Positions 42,329 to 51,380 are shown, numbered from the stretch's first letter. The stretch is 64,000 nucleotides of DNA from Alterisphingorhabdus sp038748365 (GCA_038748365.1 JBCDIZ010000007.1:1-64000), one strand, 5' to 3'. The notes: generated by a model not told the origin, from the sequence alone. Numbers and translations are program-made.

Positions 42329-44551
42329 ATGATGCGGATAATTCGCGAAATCTGCAGCTATTGGGTAGCATTAATTCCGGCTGCTGTTCTGCCTCTCGTG
42401 CGTGGTAGCTTCGACAAGCAGACCCTTACGCACGCCTTGTATATTGGCTTATGCACAGTCGCTATCGCAATAGTTCAGCGTCGCCGTATCTCGGAAAAAT
42501 ACCGCCGCCAAAGGGATAATGCTCAGGCGATAAGGGCGGTCAATCTGGTGAAGGACTTCGAGGTGGCAGGCCTTGGCTGGTTCTGGGAGACAGACCGGCA
42601 CGGCAATATCAGCTATATCTCCCAACCGGTGGCCGAAAAGATCGACAAAAGCGCTGATGAACTTGTGGGCACGCCGATCAAGGATCTGATCGCCAGGGAT
42701 GTTACCCATGATGATGATCGCGAAGAGCGAACATTGGGCTTTCACCTGTCATCGCGCACGGCCTTTAGCGATCTGTCATTGAAAGTTGCTGCGGATGAGG
42801 AGCGCTGGTGGTCTATTTCGGGTAACCCGATTATCGATCGCTACGGCAATTTCCGCGGCTTCAGAGGCAGCGGTACCGATCTGACAGGCATGCGCGAATC
42901 ACAAAATGAGATTCAGAAGCTGGCGCGTTACGATACATTGACAGGGCTTCCCAACCGCCTGGAAATCAATCACGCGCTAGAAAAGGCGCTACTCGGCCCG
43001 ATGGGCAAGACCGCTTCTTGCGCATTGTTCCAGATGGACCTCGACCGATTCAAGCAAGTCAACGATACCATGGGGCACCCGGTCGGTGATGAACTTCTCA
43101 AACAAGTGGCCGGACGGCTGGCCAAGGTTATTGGCAATCATGGCCAGGTGGGACGATTGGGCGGTGACGAGTTTCAGGTTGTCATGCCAAAGTTTCGGGA
43201 TCAGAAAGAGTTGGCGCAATATGCGAATGCCATCATAGAAAGGCTCTCCCAACCCTATGCTATTTCCGGCTCGCAAGTGCGTATCGGCTCCTCTATCGGG
43301 ATCGCGATTTCCGATGAGAAGGCGAACACCGCCGCCGCATTGGTGCGTAATGCCGACTTGGCGCTTTATGCTGCCAAAGACAGTGGTCGCGGTGTGTATT
43401 GTTTCTATGAGCAGGATATGCACAGCCGCGCTTCCGAGCGTCAGGCGCTGGAGAATGATTTGCGCGAGGCGCTGAATCGCGATGAACTCTTCCTTGTTTA
43501 TCAACCTGTTATCAATGTTGCGACGGAAACAATCAGCGGCTTTGAATCACTGGTACGCTGGAAGCACCCTGTCCATGGTATGATCAGCCCGCAAACTTTT
43601 ATCGGCATTGCCGAAGAAGCAGGCCTGATCTCCCAAATTGGCGAGTGGATTATCCGCACAGCCTGTGCCCAATTGGCGTTATGGCCAAAAGATATTCGCG
43701 TTTCGGTCAATGTTTCTACGGTGCAATTTGCCACCGGCAATTTGCCACTGGTGCTGACCAACGCACTGGCTGCGAACAAGGTCAACCCCAGCCAGCTCGA
43801 ACTGGAGATTACCGAAAGCGTGTTCCTTGATGGGAGCGAAAGCAATATCGAGACCTTCAATCGCATCAAGCGTCTCGGCGTCCGCCTGGCGCTGGATGAT
43901 TTTGGCACCGGCTATTCGGCACTGGGCTATCTGAAGAAAGTGCCTTTCGACAAGATCAAGATTGACCAGAGCTTTGTCCGTGGCGCTACACAGCGCGGCA
44001 GCATGAATGCCGCCATCATCACCTCAATAGTATCGCTGGCGCATGCGCTGAAAATGGATACGACAGCAGAAGGCGCCGAAACACTGGATGAGCTTGATCT
44101 GGTGCGCGAGCTCGGCTGCTCGCATATCCAAGGCTATATTTACGGCAAGCCTATGCCGGGTGAAGAGGCGACAGAGCTGCTCCAAAGCGAAGGCCGCAAA
44201 GTCGAGGCCCAAGGCTTCCGCAAAAACCGCGAAAAACGTCACCGCACCTACCGCAATATCCGCATCTGGCATGACGGGGTGGAGTATCCCGCGCTGGCAC
44301 GCAACATTTCGCGCCATGGCATCATGGTCGATGGCGGACCGGTGTTGGATGATGGTGATGTCGTGACCATCATCTTCGACGAAAACTTCATGCTCGACGG
44401 AGAGGTACGTTGGTCAGAGGGTATTCATACCGGCATGGAGTTCCACGGCGTGCTCGATTTCAGCAAGCTGGGCAAGGAACAGCAGCCGATCACCAATGAT
44501 CTGGGTGTCGATATCAAAGACCCTTATATGCGCAACGTGCGCGGGGTTTAG
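42329..44551 (+). CDS. PAS-GGDEF-EAL-PilZ cyclic-di-GMP protein
   Basis: A 740-residue membrane protein. Two N-terminal helices (about 10-25 and 37-52) precede a PAS domain (about 75-190), a GGDEF domain with intact GGDEF at 278-282, and an EAL domain with ESL at 406-408, ITES near 494-497 and DDFGTG at 523-528, then a PilZ domain from about 632 with RxxxR-type arginines at 634-639 and NxSxxG at 659-664. Both catalytic halves look complete. The RxxD product-inhibition site upstream of GGDEF is missing. PilZ may sense c-di-GMP directly. A free-standing gene. Confidence 0.95.
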   Translation: MMRIIREICSYWVALIPAAVLPLVRGSFDKQTLTHALYIGLCTVAIAIVQRRRISEKYRRQRDNAQAIRAVNLVKDFEVAGLGWFWETDRHGNISYISQPVAEKIDKSADELVGTPIKDLIARDVTHDDDREERTLGFHLSSRTAFSDLSLKVAADEERWWSISGNPIIDRYGNFRGFRGSGTDLTGMRESQNEIQKLARYDTLTGLPNRLEINHALEKALLGPMGKTASCALFQMDLDRFKQVNDTMGHPVGDELLKQVAGRLAKVIGNHGQVGRLGGDEFQVVMPKFRDQKELAQYANAIIERLSQPYAISGSQVRIGSSIGIAISDEKANTAAALVRNADLALYAAKDSGRGVYCFYEQDMHSRASERQALENDLREALNRDELFLVYQPVINVATETISGFESLVRWKHPVHGMISPQTFIGIAEEAGLISQIGEWIIRTACAQLALWPKDIRVSVNVSTVQFATGNLPLVLTNALAANKVNPSQLELEITESVFLDGSESNIETFNRIKRLGVRLALDDFGTGYSALGYLKKVPFDKIKIDQSFVRGATQRGSMNAAIITSIVSLAHALKMDTTAEGAETLDELDLVRELGCSHIQGYIYGKPMPGEEATELLQSEGRKVEAQGFRKNREKRHRTYRNIRIWHDGVEYPALARNISRHGIMVDGGPVLDDGDVVTIIFDENFMLDGEVRWSEGIHTGMEFHGVLDFSKLGKEQQPITNDLGVDIKDPYMRNVRGV

Positions 44552-44640
44552 CGCAGGGATCAAAACAGGTTCGGACTTCCAAAGCCTAACGCCCTGTTAA
44601 CCAGTTTTGCTCTGCTTTGGTTAAGCATAACATAGTTAAT

Positions 44641-45405
44641 ATGGCTTTCATGGCCATGATCCATCCATATGAGTCGACTGGACCTATACGCCGGATCAAG
44701 CGCTGGTCGCTTGCCGCGCCGCTGGCGGCTCTGCTGTTAAGCGGCTGTGGTGCCATCCCGCAAATTGCCGGTCGGGGCAATGATGCACCGGCGCGTCCGG
44801 CGAGCGCATCCTCAGCCGCCAGCCCGGCATCGCGCATTGCGGTCAATGCCTCTACTCGCCAGTGCCACAGCGCGCTGAAAAAGGCGGACGTCACATTTAC
44901 CCCTTTGCCTGATCGTTATCTCGATGGCGGTTGTACTCAACTTGGATCAGTGCGCATGGCGAGCCTTGATTTGAGCCGCTTTTTGCGCGGTGGTGGTGAA
45001 TTGGCGGTGGCCAATCTTGGCCCTGTAACCTGCCCAATGGCAGAGCGCTTTGCTGGCTGGGCGCAATATGGCGCCGCCCGCGCCGCACGCCAGATATTGG
45101 GCAGCGATCTGGTCCGCATCGAAACTATGGGCAGCTATAGCTGTCGCAGAATTGCCGGCAGCCTGCGCCTGTCGCAGCATGCTCATGCCAATGCGATTGA
45201 TGTTTCGGCTTTTGTGCTCGCTGATGGTCGGCGCATATCGGTGAAACAAGGCTGGAATGGGTCGCGCAAAGAGCGAGAATTTCTCCGCACCGTGCATAAG
45301 AGCGCGTGTAAACGCTTTGGCACCGTGCTCGGTCCCGAATTCAACGCCGCGCATCGTGACCATTTCCATCTCGATATGGCCCAGAATAACGGATATTGCC
45401 GATAA
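44641..45405 (+). CDS. extensin-like C-terminal domain lipoprotein
   Basis: A 254-residue exported protein with a lipobox (LLLSGCGA) and an extensin-like C-terminal domain from about residue 70: CHSALKKADVTFTPLP, then ALVPVTC-like CPMAERFAGWAQYGAA, YSCRRIAGS, HAHANAIDVSAF and HRDHFHLDMA. The HxxxxxxDxxxF and HxxHFH-type motifs resemble zinc-binding sites of D-Ala-D-Ala carboxypeptidase folds, so a cell-wall role is plausible. I start it at the ATG at 44641, not the TTG upstream. The LOG gene follows 64 bases later. Confidence 0.9.
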   Translation: MAFMAMIHPYESTGPIRRIKRWSLAAPLAALLLSGCGAIPQIAGRGNDAPARPASASSAASPASRIAVNASTRQCHSALKKADVTFTPLPDRYLDGGCTQLGSVRMASLDLSRFLRGGGELAVANLGPVTCPMAERFAGWAQYGAARAARQILGSDLVRIETMGSYSCRRIAGSLRLSQHAHANAIDVSAFVLADGRRISVKQGWNGSRKEREFLRTVHKSACKRFGTVLGPEFNAAHRDHFHLDMAQNNGYCR

Positions 45406-45469
45406 GAATTTGCACCTTCACACGCAATCGGTCATTGCCGTCAGCACCATGCGCCTCTAATTGAACCGC

Positions 45470-46336
45470 ATGACAAAAAAGGATTTGCAAGAGCGCCGCT
45501 TCCGCCGCGCTTCCGAAGATGCCCGCACCGCCGAAGAAGTGCTGGTAACCCCACAGACCAGCGACCCGGCTTATACTCTGGCCTTTCGCGACACCGAGTT
45601 TCTGCTACGCGAGGAATTGCGCCCGGTGCGCTTTCAGCTTGAACTGCTCAAGCCGGAAATGCTGCTGGATGAAGCCAATATTGATTCAACGCTGGTGATA
45701 TATGGCTCGGCGCGTATTCCCGAACCGAGCAAAGCAGAAGCGCAAGTCAAGGCCGCACGCACACCTCAGGAACAGCGCGTCGCCGAGAAATTAGCCGAAA
45801 AAGCAAAATATTATGACGAGGCGCGCAATCTGGCGCGGCTCGCCAGCGAGTGCGAACAAACCGAAGACGGTAAACGGCAATTTGTCGTCTGCTCCGGTGG
45901 CGGCCCATCAATCATGGAAGCGGCCAATCGCGGCGCTGATGATGTTGGCAAGGAATCGATCGGCCTCAATATCGTCCTGCCGCATGAACAGGCACCGAAT
46001 AGCTATGTGACGCCGCACCTCTCCTTCCAGTTCCACTATTTTGCACTGCGCAAAATGCACTTTCTGCTGCGCGCCCGTGCGGTTGCTGCCTTCCCCGGTG
46101 GCTTTGGCACGCTGGATGAGTTTTTCGAGCTACTGACGCTGATCCAGACCGGCAAGATGGAACCAGTACCCATCCTGCTTTACGGCAAGGACTTCTGGAA
46201 CCGGATCGTCAATTTTGAAGCGCTGGCGGAGGAAGGGACGATCTCCCATCGCGATCTTGACCTGTTCCATATGGTTGAAACCGCCGAAGAGGGCTGGACG
46301 ATCATCCGTGACTTCTATGATCTGGATTGTGGGTAG
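45470..46336 (+). CDS. LOG family / TIGR00730 nucleotide-processing protein
   Basis: A 288-residue protein of the LOG family, whose members cleave ribose 5-phosphate from nucleotide monophosphates such as cytokinin precursors. The motif PGGFGTLDEFFE near residue 205 is the active-site PGGxGTxxE, and SGGGPSIMEAANRGADD lies upstream. It is longer than plant LOG proteins because of a 110-residue N-terminal extension typical of proteobacterial members. I start it at ATG 45470, nine bases after an in-frame TTG. Confidence 0.9.
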   Translation: MTKKDLQERRFRRASEDARTAEEVLVTPQTSDPAYTLAFRDTEFLLREELRPVRFQLELLKPEMLLDEANIDSTLVIYGSARIPEPSKAEAQVKAARTPQEQRVAEKLAEKAKYYDEARNLARLASECEQTEDGKRQFVVCSGGGPSIMEAANRGADDVGKESIGLNIVLPHEQAPNSYVTPHLSFQFHYFALRKMHFLLRARAVAAFPGGFGTLDEFFELLTLIQTGKMEPVPILLYGKDFWNRIVNFEALAEEGTISHRDLDLFHMVETAEEGWTIIRDFYDLDCG

Positions 46337-46349
46337 GCTCTAATTCAGG

Positions 46350-46465
46350 CCCACCCCCAACCCCTCCCGCAAGCGGGAAGGGAGTAGGTCGGACAACCCT
46401 CCCGTTTACGGGAGGGTCGCGAGACTTAGTGCTGTTAGGCTCTTAGTCGCAGCGGGGTGGGCAGC
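46350..46465. repeat. GGGAGGG-type repeat block
   Basis: CCCACCCCCAACCCCTCCCG with CAAGCGGGAAGGGAG, hairpin CCCTCCCGTTTACGGGAGGG, and TTAGTCGCAGCGGGGTGGGC lie between the LOG gene and the convergent proC gene. The outer CCCACCCC and GGGGTGGG form inverted arms. The CGCAGCGGGGTGGG part is shared with 39036-39052. Confidence 0.75.
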
Positions 46466-46474
46466 AATAGCGCC

Positions 46475-47296
46475 TTAGCTGAATTCCTGCGCCATTTCTG
46501 CGTCACGATCCGTCGCAGCGCGAAGTGTCTCTATCAGAAGCTGCACAAGCGCCCCATCCTGATCAAGCACATTGAGGCCAGCACGCGTCACACCGCCCGG
46601 GCTAGCCACCTGGTCCGCCAAAGTGCCGGGATCATATTCGGACGTTGCCGCCAGTTGCGCCGCGCCTTCGACCATGGCCAGCGCCATTTGCCGAGCCTGT
46701 TTCGGTGCAATACCGCTGGCTTCAGCACCCTTGCTCAGCGAATCGATAAAGCGGAACAGAAAGGCCGGACCAGAACCCGCCAACGCAGTCGCCGCATGCA
46801 TATCGCTTTCGCTATCGAGCCAGTAAAATTGCCCGAGCTGTTCCATCAAAGCGCTTGTCTGCGCCTGAATATCCGCATCGCTTCCTTGCGGCATGTATCC
46901 GGTACTGACCGATTTACCGATACTGACCGCCATATTGGGCATCACCCGCACGACCGCTCTCGCTTCGGGAAAACGCGCCATCAGCGAGCCATAGGTAACG
47001 CCAGCGAGGATCGACATAACCACCGTATCTGGGCCAGCCAAGGGGCGTACCCAATCAGCCACATCGGCCAGCTTTTGCGGCTTTACGCCGAGCACTAACA
47101 ATTCAGGCAATGGCCTGCTCTCCGGCCAGTTCCGATTGACCGGAATATCCCTCGGGCCAGTTTTGCTATTAGGGCTGATAATCGTCACCCGATCCTTGGA
47201 TAACCCGGCATCGAGCCAGCCGCTGAGCATGGCGCCCGCCATATTACCGCAGCCGATAAAGCCTATGGATTGTGGAAATTTCTCAACATCGAGCAT
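46475..47296 (-). CDS. proC: pyrroline-5-carboxylate reductase
   Basis: A 273-residue enzyme for the last step of proline synthesis. The Rossmann motif is IGFIGCGNMAGAMLSGW, and the C-terminal signature is present as LADQVASPGGVTRAGLNVLDQDGA. The start may be ATG 47296 or the GTG at 47305 three codons upstream; I prefer the ATG. It ends a conserved run in this order on the minus strand: ubiK, ybjN, proC. A small ORF on the plus strand overlaps this start region. Confidence 0.95.
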   Translation of the reverse strand: MLDVEKFPQSIGFIGCGNMAGAMLSGWLDAGLSKDRVTIISPNSKTGPRDIPVNRNWPESRPLPELLVLGVKPQKLADVADWVRPLAGPDTVVMSILAGVTYGSLMARFPEARAVVRVMPNMAVSIGKSVSTGYMPQGSDADIQAQTSALMEQLGQFYWLDSESDMHAATALAGSGPAFLFRFIDSLSKGAEASGIAPKQARQMALAMVEGAAQLAATSEYDPGTLADQVASPGGVTRAGLNVLDQDGALVQLLIETLRAATDRDAEMAQEFS

Positions 47297-47383
47297 AGTG
47301 CCCACTCTTTATTGCAAATAATTCGCAGCAAACTTAAGAACGGATTCGTCAAAATTTCGATCCAGGAAAAGGAGTGCCGCACA

Positions 47384-47590
47384 ATGAACAAAGAATCCCT
47401 ACAGCATTTTGCCACCACGGTACAAAATAACGTTGCCAAGGCGACCATAATCGAGCCTCGGTCGGAAATCAGCCCTGCCGCAGTCGAATATTGCGTCAGC
47501 AGCGGGTATGTCAGGATATCCGATCAATCCGCAAAGAAGACGTTTGTTACCCATATCAGCAATGTAGTGCTTGAGGTTATCGACGACTGA
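47384..47590 (+). CDS. 68-residue hypothetical protein
   Basis: A short gene placed between proC and ybjN on the opposite strand. The ATG at 47384 follows AAAGGAG by nine bases, a good ribosome-binding site, which is the main support. The protein (FATTVQNNVAKATIIEPRSE then GYVRISDQSAKKTFVTHISN) has no signal peptide, helix or motif I recognise. It interrupts the usual ubiK-ybjN-proC strand order. The frame is open further upstream, but that part overlaps proC and lacks support. Confidence 0.5.
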   Translation: MNKESLQHFATTVQNNVAKATIIEPRSEISPAAVEYCVSSGYVRISDQSAKKTFVTHISNVVLEVIDD

Positions 47591-47659
47591 TAGGAGCAGG
47601 ATGCATAAGGGGCGGCACGAGCGGTCGCCCCATATTGCCGGGGTTAGAACCTATTCCCG

Positions 47660-48166
47660 CTACGCCTCGCCCATAGTATCAATCAGCGCACTGGCCAGCG
47701 CTTCCTGCGGATTCTTGTCACCCCAGAGAATAAACTGGAACACCGGATAGAAACGGTCAAATTCGCTCAGCGCCGTCTCCACCAAAGTCTGCGCTTGCTC
47801 CAGCTCCAACAGGCCGTCATCGCCGAGCATCAGGCCGTGGCGATAGAGTAGCATGCCGTTATTTGACCAAAGATCAAAATGGCCGAGCCAAAGCTGCTCA
47901 TTGATCAGGCCCAAAGCCTCATAAATCGGCAGGCGCTTGTCCTCAGGGATTTTCAGCTCAGGCAAGAGCAGCATTTGCAGCACATTGTCTTCTTCGCGCC
48001 AGATGGCCCGCAGCGAATAGCGTGTCCAGTCGCCCTTTATCTCGGCAGCCAGCTCATCATCACCATCGCGCTCAATCGGCCAGCCGCGTGCTTCAAACAA
48101 CGCCGCCAGCATATCCATGGGCGGCGCTTCCTGGTTCTCCAGTTCGATACGATCGGAAATTATCAT
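47660..48166 (-). CDS. YbjN domain protein
   Basis: A 168-residue protein of the YbjN family (sensory-transduction-like), with LFEARGWPIERDGDDELAAE near the start, WREEDNVLQMLLLPELKIPE in the middle and YRHGLMLGDDGLLELEQAQT later. YbjN is linked to type III secretion-like folds and stress phenotypes in E. coli, but its biochemistry is unknown. Its place between ubiK and proC is conserved in sphingomonads. A 164-base gap separates it from ubiK. Confidence 0.9.
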   Translation of the reverse strand: MIISDRIELENQEAPPMDMLAALFEARGWPIERDGDDELAAEIKGDWTRYSLRAIWREEDNVLQMLLLPELKIPEDKRLPIYEALGLINEQLWLGHFDLWSNNGMLLYRHGLMLGDDGLLELEQAQTLVETALSEFDRFYPVFQFILWGDKNPQEALASALIDTMGEA

Positions 48167-48330
48167 GGGGTCGATCCAGTTGGGGAGAATGGCGACGCGT
48201 TAATCATGACTTAACCATGCGACGGGTCGCACAGTTAAGGCAAGTCATCGGGAAAATTCGCCGGGGACAACTGGAAAAGCCTGTTGAAAGGCTGTTGATA
48301 AGCTGGGGCTAGATAAAGCTATTAAGCCTC

Positions 48331-48624
48331 TCAGCTATCACTCTTTTTTGCTCGCGTTGTACGCTTGGCAGCCGGTTTTTCCTGCATAGCGGCCTCCAAC
48401 TCAGCAACGCGTGCTTTCAACGCCTCGGCTTCTTCACGCGCGGTTGCCGCCATTTGTTTCACCGCGTCAAATTCCTCGCGGCTGACAAAATCCATACCGG
48501 CAAACCACTGCTTCGCCCGTTCGCGTGCGCCGTCACTGGCCTCGCGACCCATTCCGGCAAAGGTGCCCGCAGTACCGTTAACGACACGGGCTAGATCAGC
48601 GAACAGTTTGTTATCACTCTGCAT
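48331..48624 (-). CDS. ubiK: UbiK accessory factor (BMFP domain)
   Basis: A 97-residue protein of the UbiK/YqiC family, which forms a trimeric coiled coil and helps assemble ubiquinone-synthesis enzymes with UbiJ. The N-terminal part (KLFADLARVVNGTAGTFAGM) forms an amphipathic helix, and a long coiled coil follows (SREEFDAVKQMAATAREEAE, then LKARVAELEAAMQ). The C-terminus is Lys/Arg-rich and disordered. Function is by family. Confidence 0.9.
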   Translation of the reverse strand: MQSDNKLFADLARVVNGTAGTFAGMGREASDGARERAKQWFAGMDFVSREEFDAVKQMAATAREEAEALKARVAELEAAMQEKPAAKRTTRAKKSDS

Positions 48625-48695
48625 GGAATGGGGATCCTTTATCTGAATTCTGCCTGTGCGTTATATGGACATAGAGCTGGCCGAAACAAGCCAAA

Positions 48696-49262
48696 TCATT
48701 GCGAAGGCGGCAAGGCTCCGCCGCTTTGCGCTGCGGGTACGATCAGCGTTTCCGCATCAGGGTTCAGCGTGTCTATCTGCTTGTTAAGGATCGAGGCAAA
48801 ACATAGCCAGACCAGATAAGGCACCATCAGCCACGCCGCTAAGGCGCGGACTTTTCCGAACAGCAAAGTGGTGATTGTCGCAAGAATGAAGATGGTCACC
48901 AGCAGATAAAAGGCACCACTGACCTGATGCATGCCGAAAAACAGGATCGACCAGAACAGGTTGAGCACCAGCTGGCTGACCCAGAACAGCACCGCAAGCC
49001 AACGTCCCGGTGCATTACGGGCATTCAGCACCAGCGACACGGCAAAGGCTATCATCACATAAAGCACCGCCCAGGCGACGGGAAAGGCCCATCCGGGTGG
49101 TTGTGCATCCGGCTTGATAAGCGCGGCGAACCACGGGTTTTCCTCACCGGTTCCGGCAAATTGCGCCGAGGCAAAACCAAGCAGAACCGTCAGCGGCACG
49201 ATAAACAACGCCCAGCGCCAAAAGGCCATGCGCAATTGTCCGGGTGATGCCAGCTCGTTCAT
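48696..49262 (-). CDS. tspO: TspO/MBR family tryptophan-rich membrane protein
   Basis: A 188-residue inner- or outer-membrane protein with five helices, related to the mitochondrial translocator protein. Aromatic motifs are WFAALIKPDAQPPGWAFPVA near residue 45 and LFWVSQLVLNLFWSILFFG in the middle, with the WxPYLVWLCFAS end. TspO proteins bind tetrapyrroles and steroids and modulate stress and photosystem genes in alphaproteobacteria. It is a few residues longer than usual at the C-terminus. Single gene before the second three-hairpin repeat. Confidence 0.93.
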   Translation of the reverse strand: MNELASPGQLRMAFWRWALFIVPLTVLLGFASAQFAGTGEENPWFAALIKPDAQPPGWAFPVAWAVLYVMIAFAVSLVLNARNAPGRWLAVLFWVSQLVLNLFWSILFFGMHQVSGAFYLLVTIFILATITTLLFGKVRALAAWLMVPYLVWLCFASILNKQIDTLNPDAETLIVPAAQSGGALPPSQ

Positions 49263-49390
49263 GATCGTCCCTCTTTGCTCCCTTTTGGATACTTCTTAAG
49301 CGGGTTATGCGATAAGGACCAGTTAGCTAACCATCTTTTCCATCGCCATTCTAGGGCTCAGGACCAATGATTGGTAAAAATAGTCTCGTC

Positions 49391-49531
49391 GGCCCCGCGC
49401 TGGCGGGGCCAGGGCTATAGTTTCACGCAAAGACGCAAAGACACGAAGAGGTCGTGCAAACAGGCACCTTCTTTGCGCCTTCGCGTCTTTGCGTGAGTCA
49501 TAAAAAGCCTTGGCCCCGCCTGCGCGGGGCC
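49391..49531. repeat. three-hairpin repeat element, copy 2
   Basis: Two GGCCCCGC-NNNN-GCGGGGCC hairpins (49391-49410 and 49512-49531) flank a central hairpin with arms 49424-49448 and 49471-49495, built from the unit ACGCAAAG; 21 of 25 positions pair. Compared with copy 1, G-C pairs are replaced by A-T pairs on both arms. Confidence 0.85.
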
Positions 49532-49570
49532 GACGGTAAGGAGTACAGAAATCTATTAATCTGCCCAACA

Positions 49571-50356
49571 TCACTCGTCACTACGGCCTTTCTGCGCCGC
49601 GATCAGAAATTCGACATTCCCGCTTGGTCCTGTGATCGGACTGGTGGTTATACCGGATACGCGCCATCCGGTTTCTTCCAGCCAAGCACACACTTTGTCG
49701 CACACTTGCTCATGCAAAGCCGCATCGCGTACCACACCGCCTTTGCCAACCTGATGTCGTTCCACTTCAAATTGCGGCTTGATCAGCGCCACCAGCCAGC
49801 CGCCGGGTCGGACAAAGCTGATCGGCACCGGCAAAATCTTGGCGAGCGAGATAAAGCTGGCATCGCACACCGCAATGTCCAGCGGCTCAGGGATATGCTC
49901 TGCGGTCAGGATACGCGCACTGGTCTGCTCGTGCACCACCACCCGCTCATCCTGACGCAGCTTCCATGCCAGCTGGTTGGTGCCGCTATCGACCGCATAG
50001 ACCCGCACCACGCCACGCGACAGCAGCACATCGGTAAAACCGCCAGTGGATGAGCCGATATCAGTCGCTGTCATATCCTGCACATCGATATCGAAATGCG
50101 CCAGCGCATGATCGAGTTTGAGCCCACCACGCGAAACCCAGGGATGGTCGCGCCCACGCACCTCCAGCGGCGCATCTTCGAGCAATTGCTGCCCCGGCTT
50201 GTCGATCCGCTGCTCACCCGAGAATACTAGGCCTGCCAGCAACAGCGCCTGCGCCCGGCTGCGGCTCTCGGCCAGCTCGCGCGTCACTAACAGCTGATCA
50301 ACGCGCTGTTTCTTGGATTTCGTGGATTTGCCAGACATTGCATCCGTCATGGGCAT
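49571..50356 (-). CDS. tlyA: TlyA family rRNA 2'-O-methyltransferase
   Basis: A 261-residue enzyme that methylates the 2'-O of cytidines in 16S and/or 23S rRNA. An N-terminal S4 RNA-binding domain (KQRVDQLLVTRELAESRSRA, residues about 15-75) precedes an FtsJ-type methyltransferase (DIGSSTGGFTDVLLSRG, VYAVDSGTNQLAW, SFISLAKILP). Catalytic Lys-Asp-Lys-Glu residues can be placed in HPWVSRGGLKLDHAL, DIAVCDAS and LIKPQFEVE. Three in-frame Met codons near the start are possible; the longest is given. Confidence 0.93.
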   Translation of the reverse strand: MPMTDAMSGKSTKSKKQRVDQLLVTRELAESRSRAQALLLAGLVFSGEQRIDKPGQQLLEDAPLEVRGRDHPWVSRGGLKLDHALAHFDIDVQDMTATDIGSSTGGFTDVLLSRGVVRVYAVDSGTNQLAWKLRQDERVVVHEQTSARILTAEHIPEPLDIAVCDASFISLAKILPVPISFVRPGGWLVALIKPQFEVERHQVGKGGVVRDAALHEQVCDKVCAWLEETGWRVSGITTSPITGPSGNVEFLIAAQKGRSDE

Positions 50357-50431
50357 AGATTTTTCAAAACTTCAACAGTTTCAGCTAGGTCCGGGCTTGA
50401 GCGAAGCTGTGTGAAGCGTCATAGCATAGCT

Positions 50432-51004
50432 ATGATCCGAGTATCCTTAGCCCTGCCTACCTGTCTGCTAGCCCTGCCCGGCTGCATCCCGAGTTCAGAC
50501 GCTGCTCCAGCAACACCTGCCCCGACAGAGCAACCGCAGCCTATAATGGCACCAGCAGCGGAAAGCTCTGCGCCCCGCGCCTTGCCGACACTGCCTGAAG
50601 ACTGGCGCGACTGGCCATTGCTCAAAGGCCGATGGTCCTATGAATGGGTCTATGATGGCGCGCAGCGCAATGATCGCGGCGACAGCTATGCCAATTTCAC
50701 TGATGAGGATGGCGTCAAATCTACCTTCATCTCCTGTCAGCCTGATGAAAAACGCATAGTATTTTCCGTCGGCGCGTCAGAGAGGCCGGACAATTTCAGC
50801 ATCCGCACCACCTTCAACAATACGGTGTTGAACAGCAGCTATACCCAGCAAACAGCAAGCGTGGAACGACCGGCAGCAAGCGTGATTTGGGACGAAATCA
50901 TCTATAGTCGCGGCTCTTTCGCTGTACGGCTGGGGCAAGGCCGTGGCGTCAGATTACCCACCGCACCGGAAATTGCCCGCGTTGTGGAAGACTGCCGCTC
51001 TTAA
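50432..51004 (+). CDS. hypothetical lipoprotein
   Basis: A 190-residue protein with a lipobox (LLALPGC) and a Pro/Ala-rich linker, then a compact domain from about residue 50 (RDWPLLKGRWSYEWVYDG and CQPDEKRIVFSVGAS) that I do not recognise. The domain starts with WxYxW-type aromatic residues and has two Cys (near 100 and the last residues) that could form a disulfide. It is divergent from tlyA. The frame opens at GTG 50411; I chose the ATG 50432, which leaves a well-proportioned signal peptide. Confidence 0.7.
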   Translation: MIRVSLALPTCLLALPGCIPSSDAAPATPAPTEQPQPIMAPAAESSAPRALPTLPEDWRDWPLLKGRWSYEWVYDGAQRNDRGDSYANFTDEDGVKSTFISCQPDEKRIVFSVGASERPDNFSIRTTFNNTVLNSSYTQQTASVERPAASVIWDEIIYSRGSFAVRLGQGRGVRLPTAPEIARVVEDCRS

Positions 51005-51194
51005 CAGTCAGACTCAAGCCTTTGTAGAAACAGTAAAACCCAGCATATTGAGGGTTAATGGCGATGTATGGAGATCAGTGGAGCATATTTGCGGCGTGAA
51101 TTCTGAGTATTGTTCGGAAAAAAAATTAAATCAAGTCTTGTTGTCTGACTCGCAATGATTCACCTTGAGTCTTGTCAGGCAGGAGCAGTCCAAC

Positions 51195-51311
51195 ATGGAC
51201 GTTTATAGCGAGGGCAAGGCAATGGTTTTCATACAAGCGAAAGGAGGTGATCCGATGTCTCATGGTTCAGCAAAGAGGTCGGAGCAGTCCATTCGTGGAG
51301 ATGCCTTTTAA
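51195..51311 (+). CDS. candidate 38-codon ORF with a second start behind a 14-base Shine-Dalgarno
   Basis: A short ORF with a GGAG nine bases before its ATG. At codon 21 a second in-frame ATG (51255) follows AAAGGAGGTGATCC (51240-51253), a perfect complement of the last 14 bases of typical 16S rRNA. The downstream product (MSHGSAKRSEQSIRGDAF) is 18 residues, hydrophilic, without a recognised motif. The stop codon lies in the left arm of a strong hairpin. GGAGCAGTCCA occurs twice, at 51182 and 51281. Translation is my inference, and the sequence may instead work as RNA. Confidence 0.45.
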   Translation: MDVYSEGKAMVFIQAKGGDPMSHGSAKRSEQSIRGDAF

Positions 51312-51380
51312 CGGGTTCGTGATCCGTTAAAACCAAGGCATAGTCACGAAGGCGGCACTTCCGGCCGCTGACCATGCGAT

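Noticed and set aside
51240..51253. Fragment of a 16S rRNA gene (antisense)
   Set aside because: Only the 14 bases of the anti-SD complement match; flanks show no continued rRNA similarity that I can recognise, and an ATG follows at ideal spacing.
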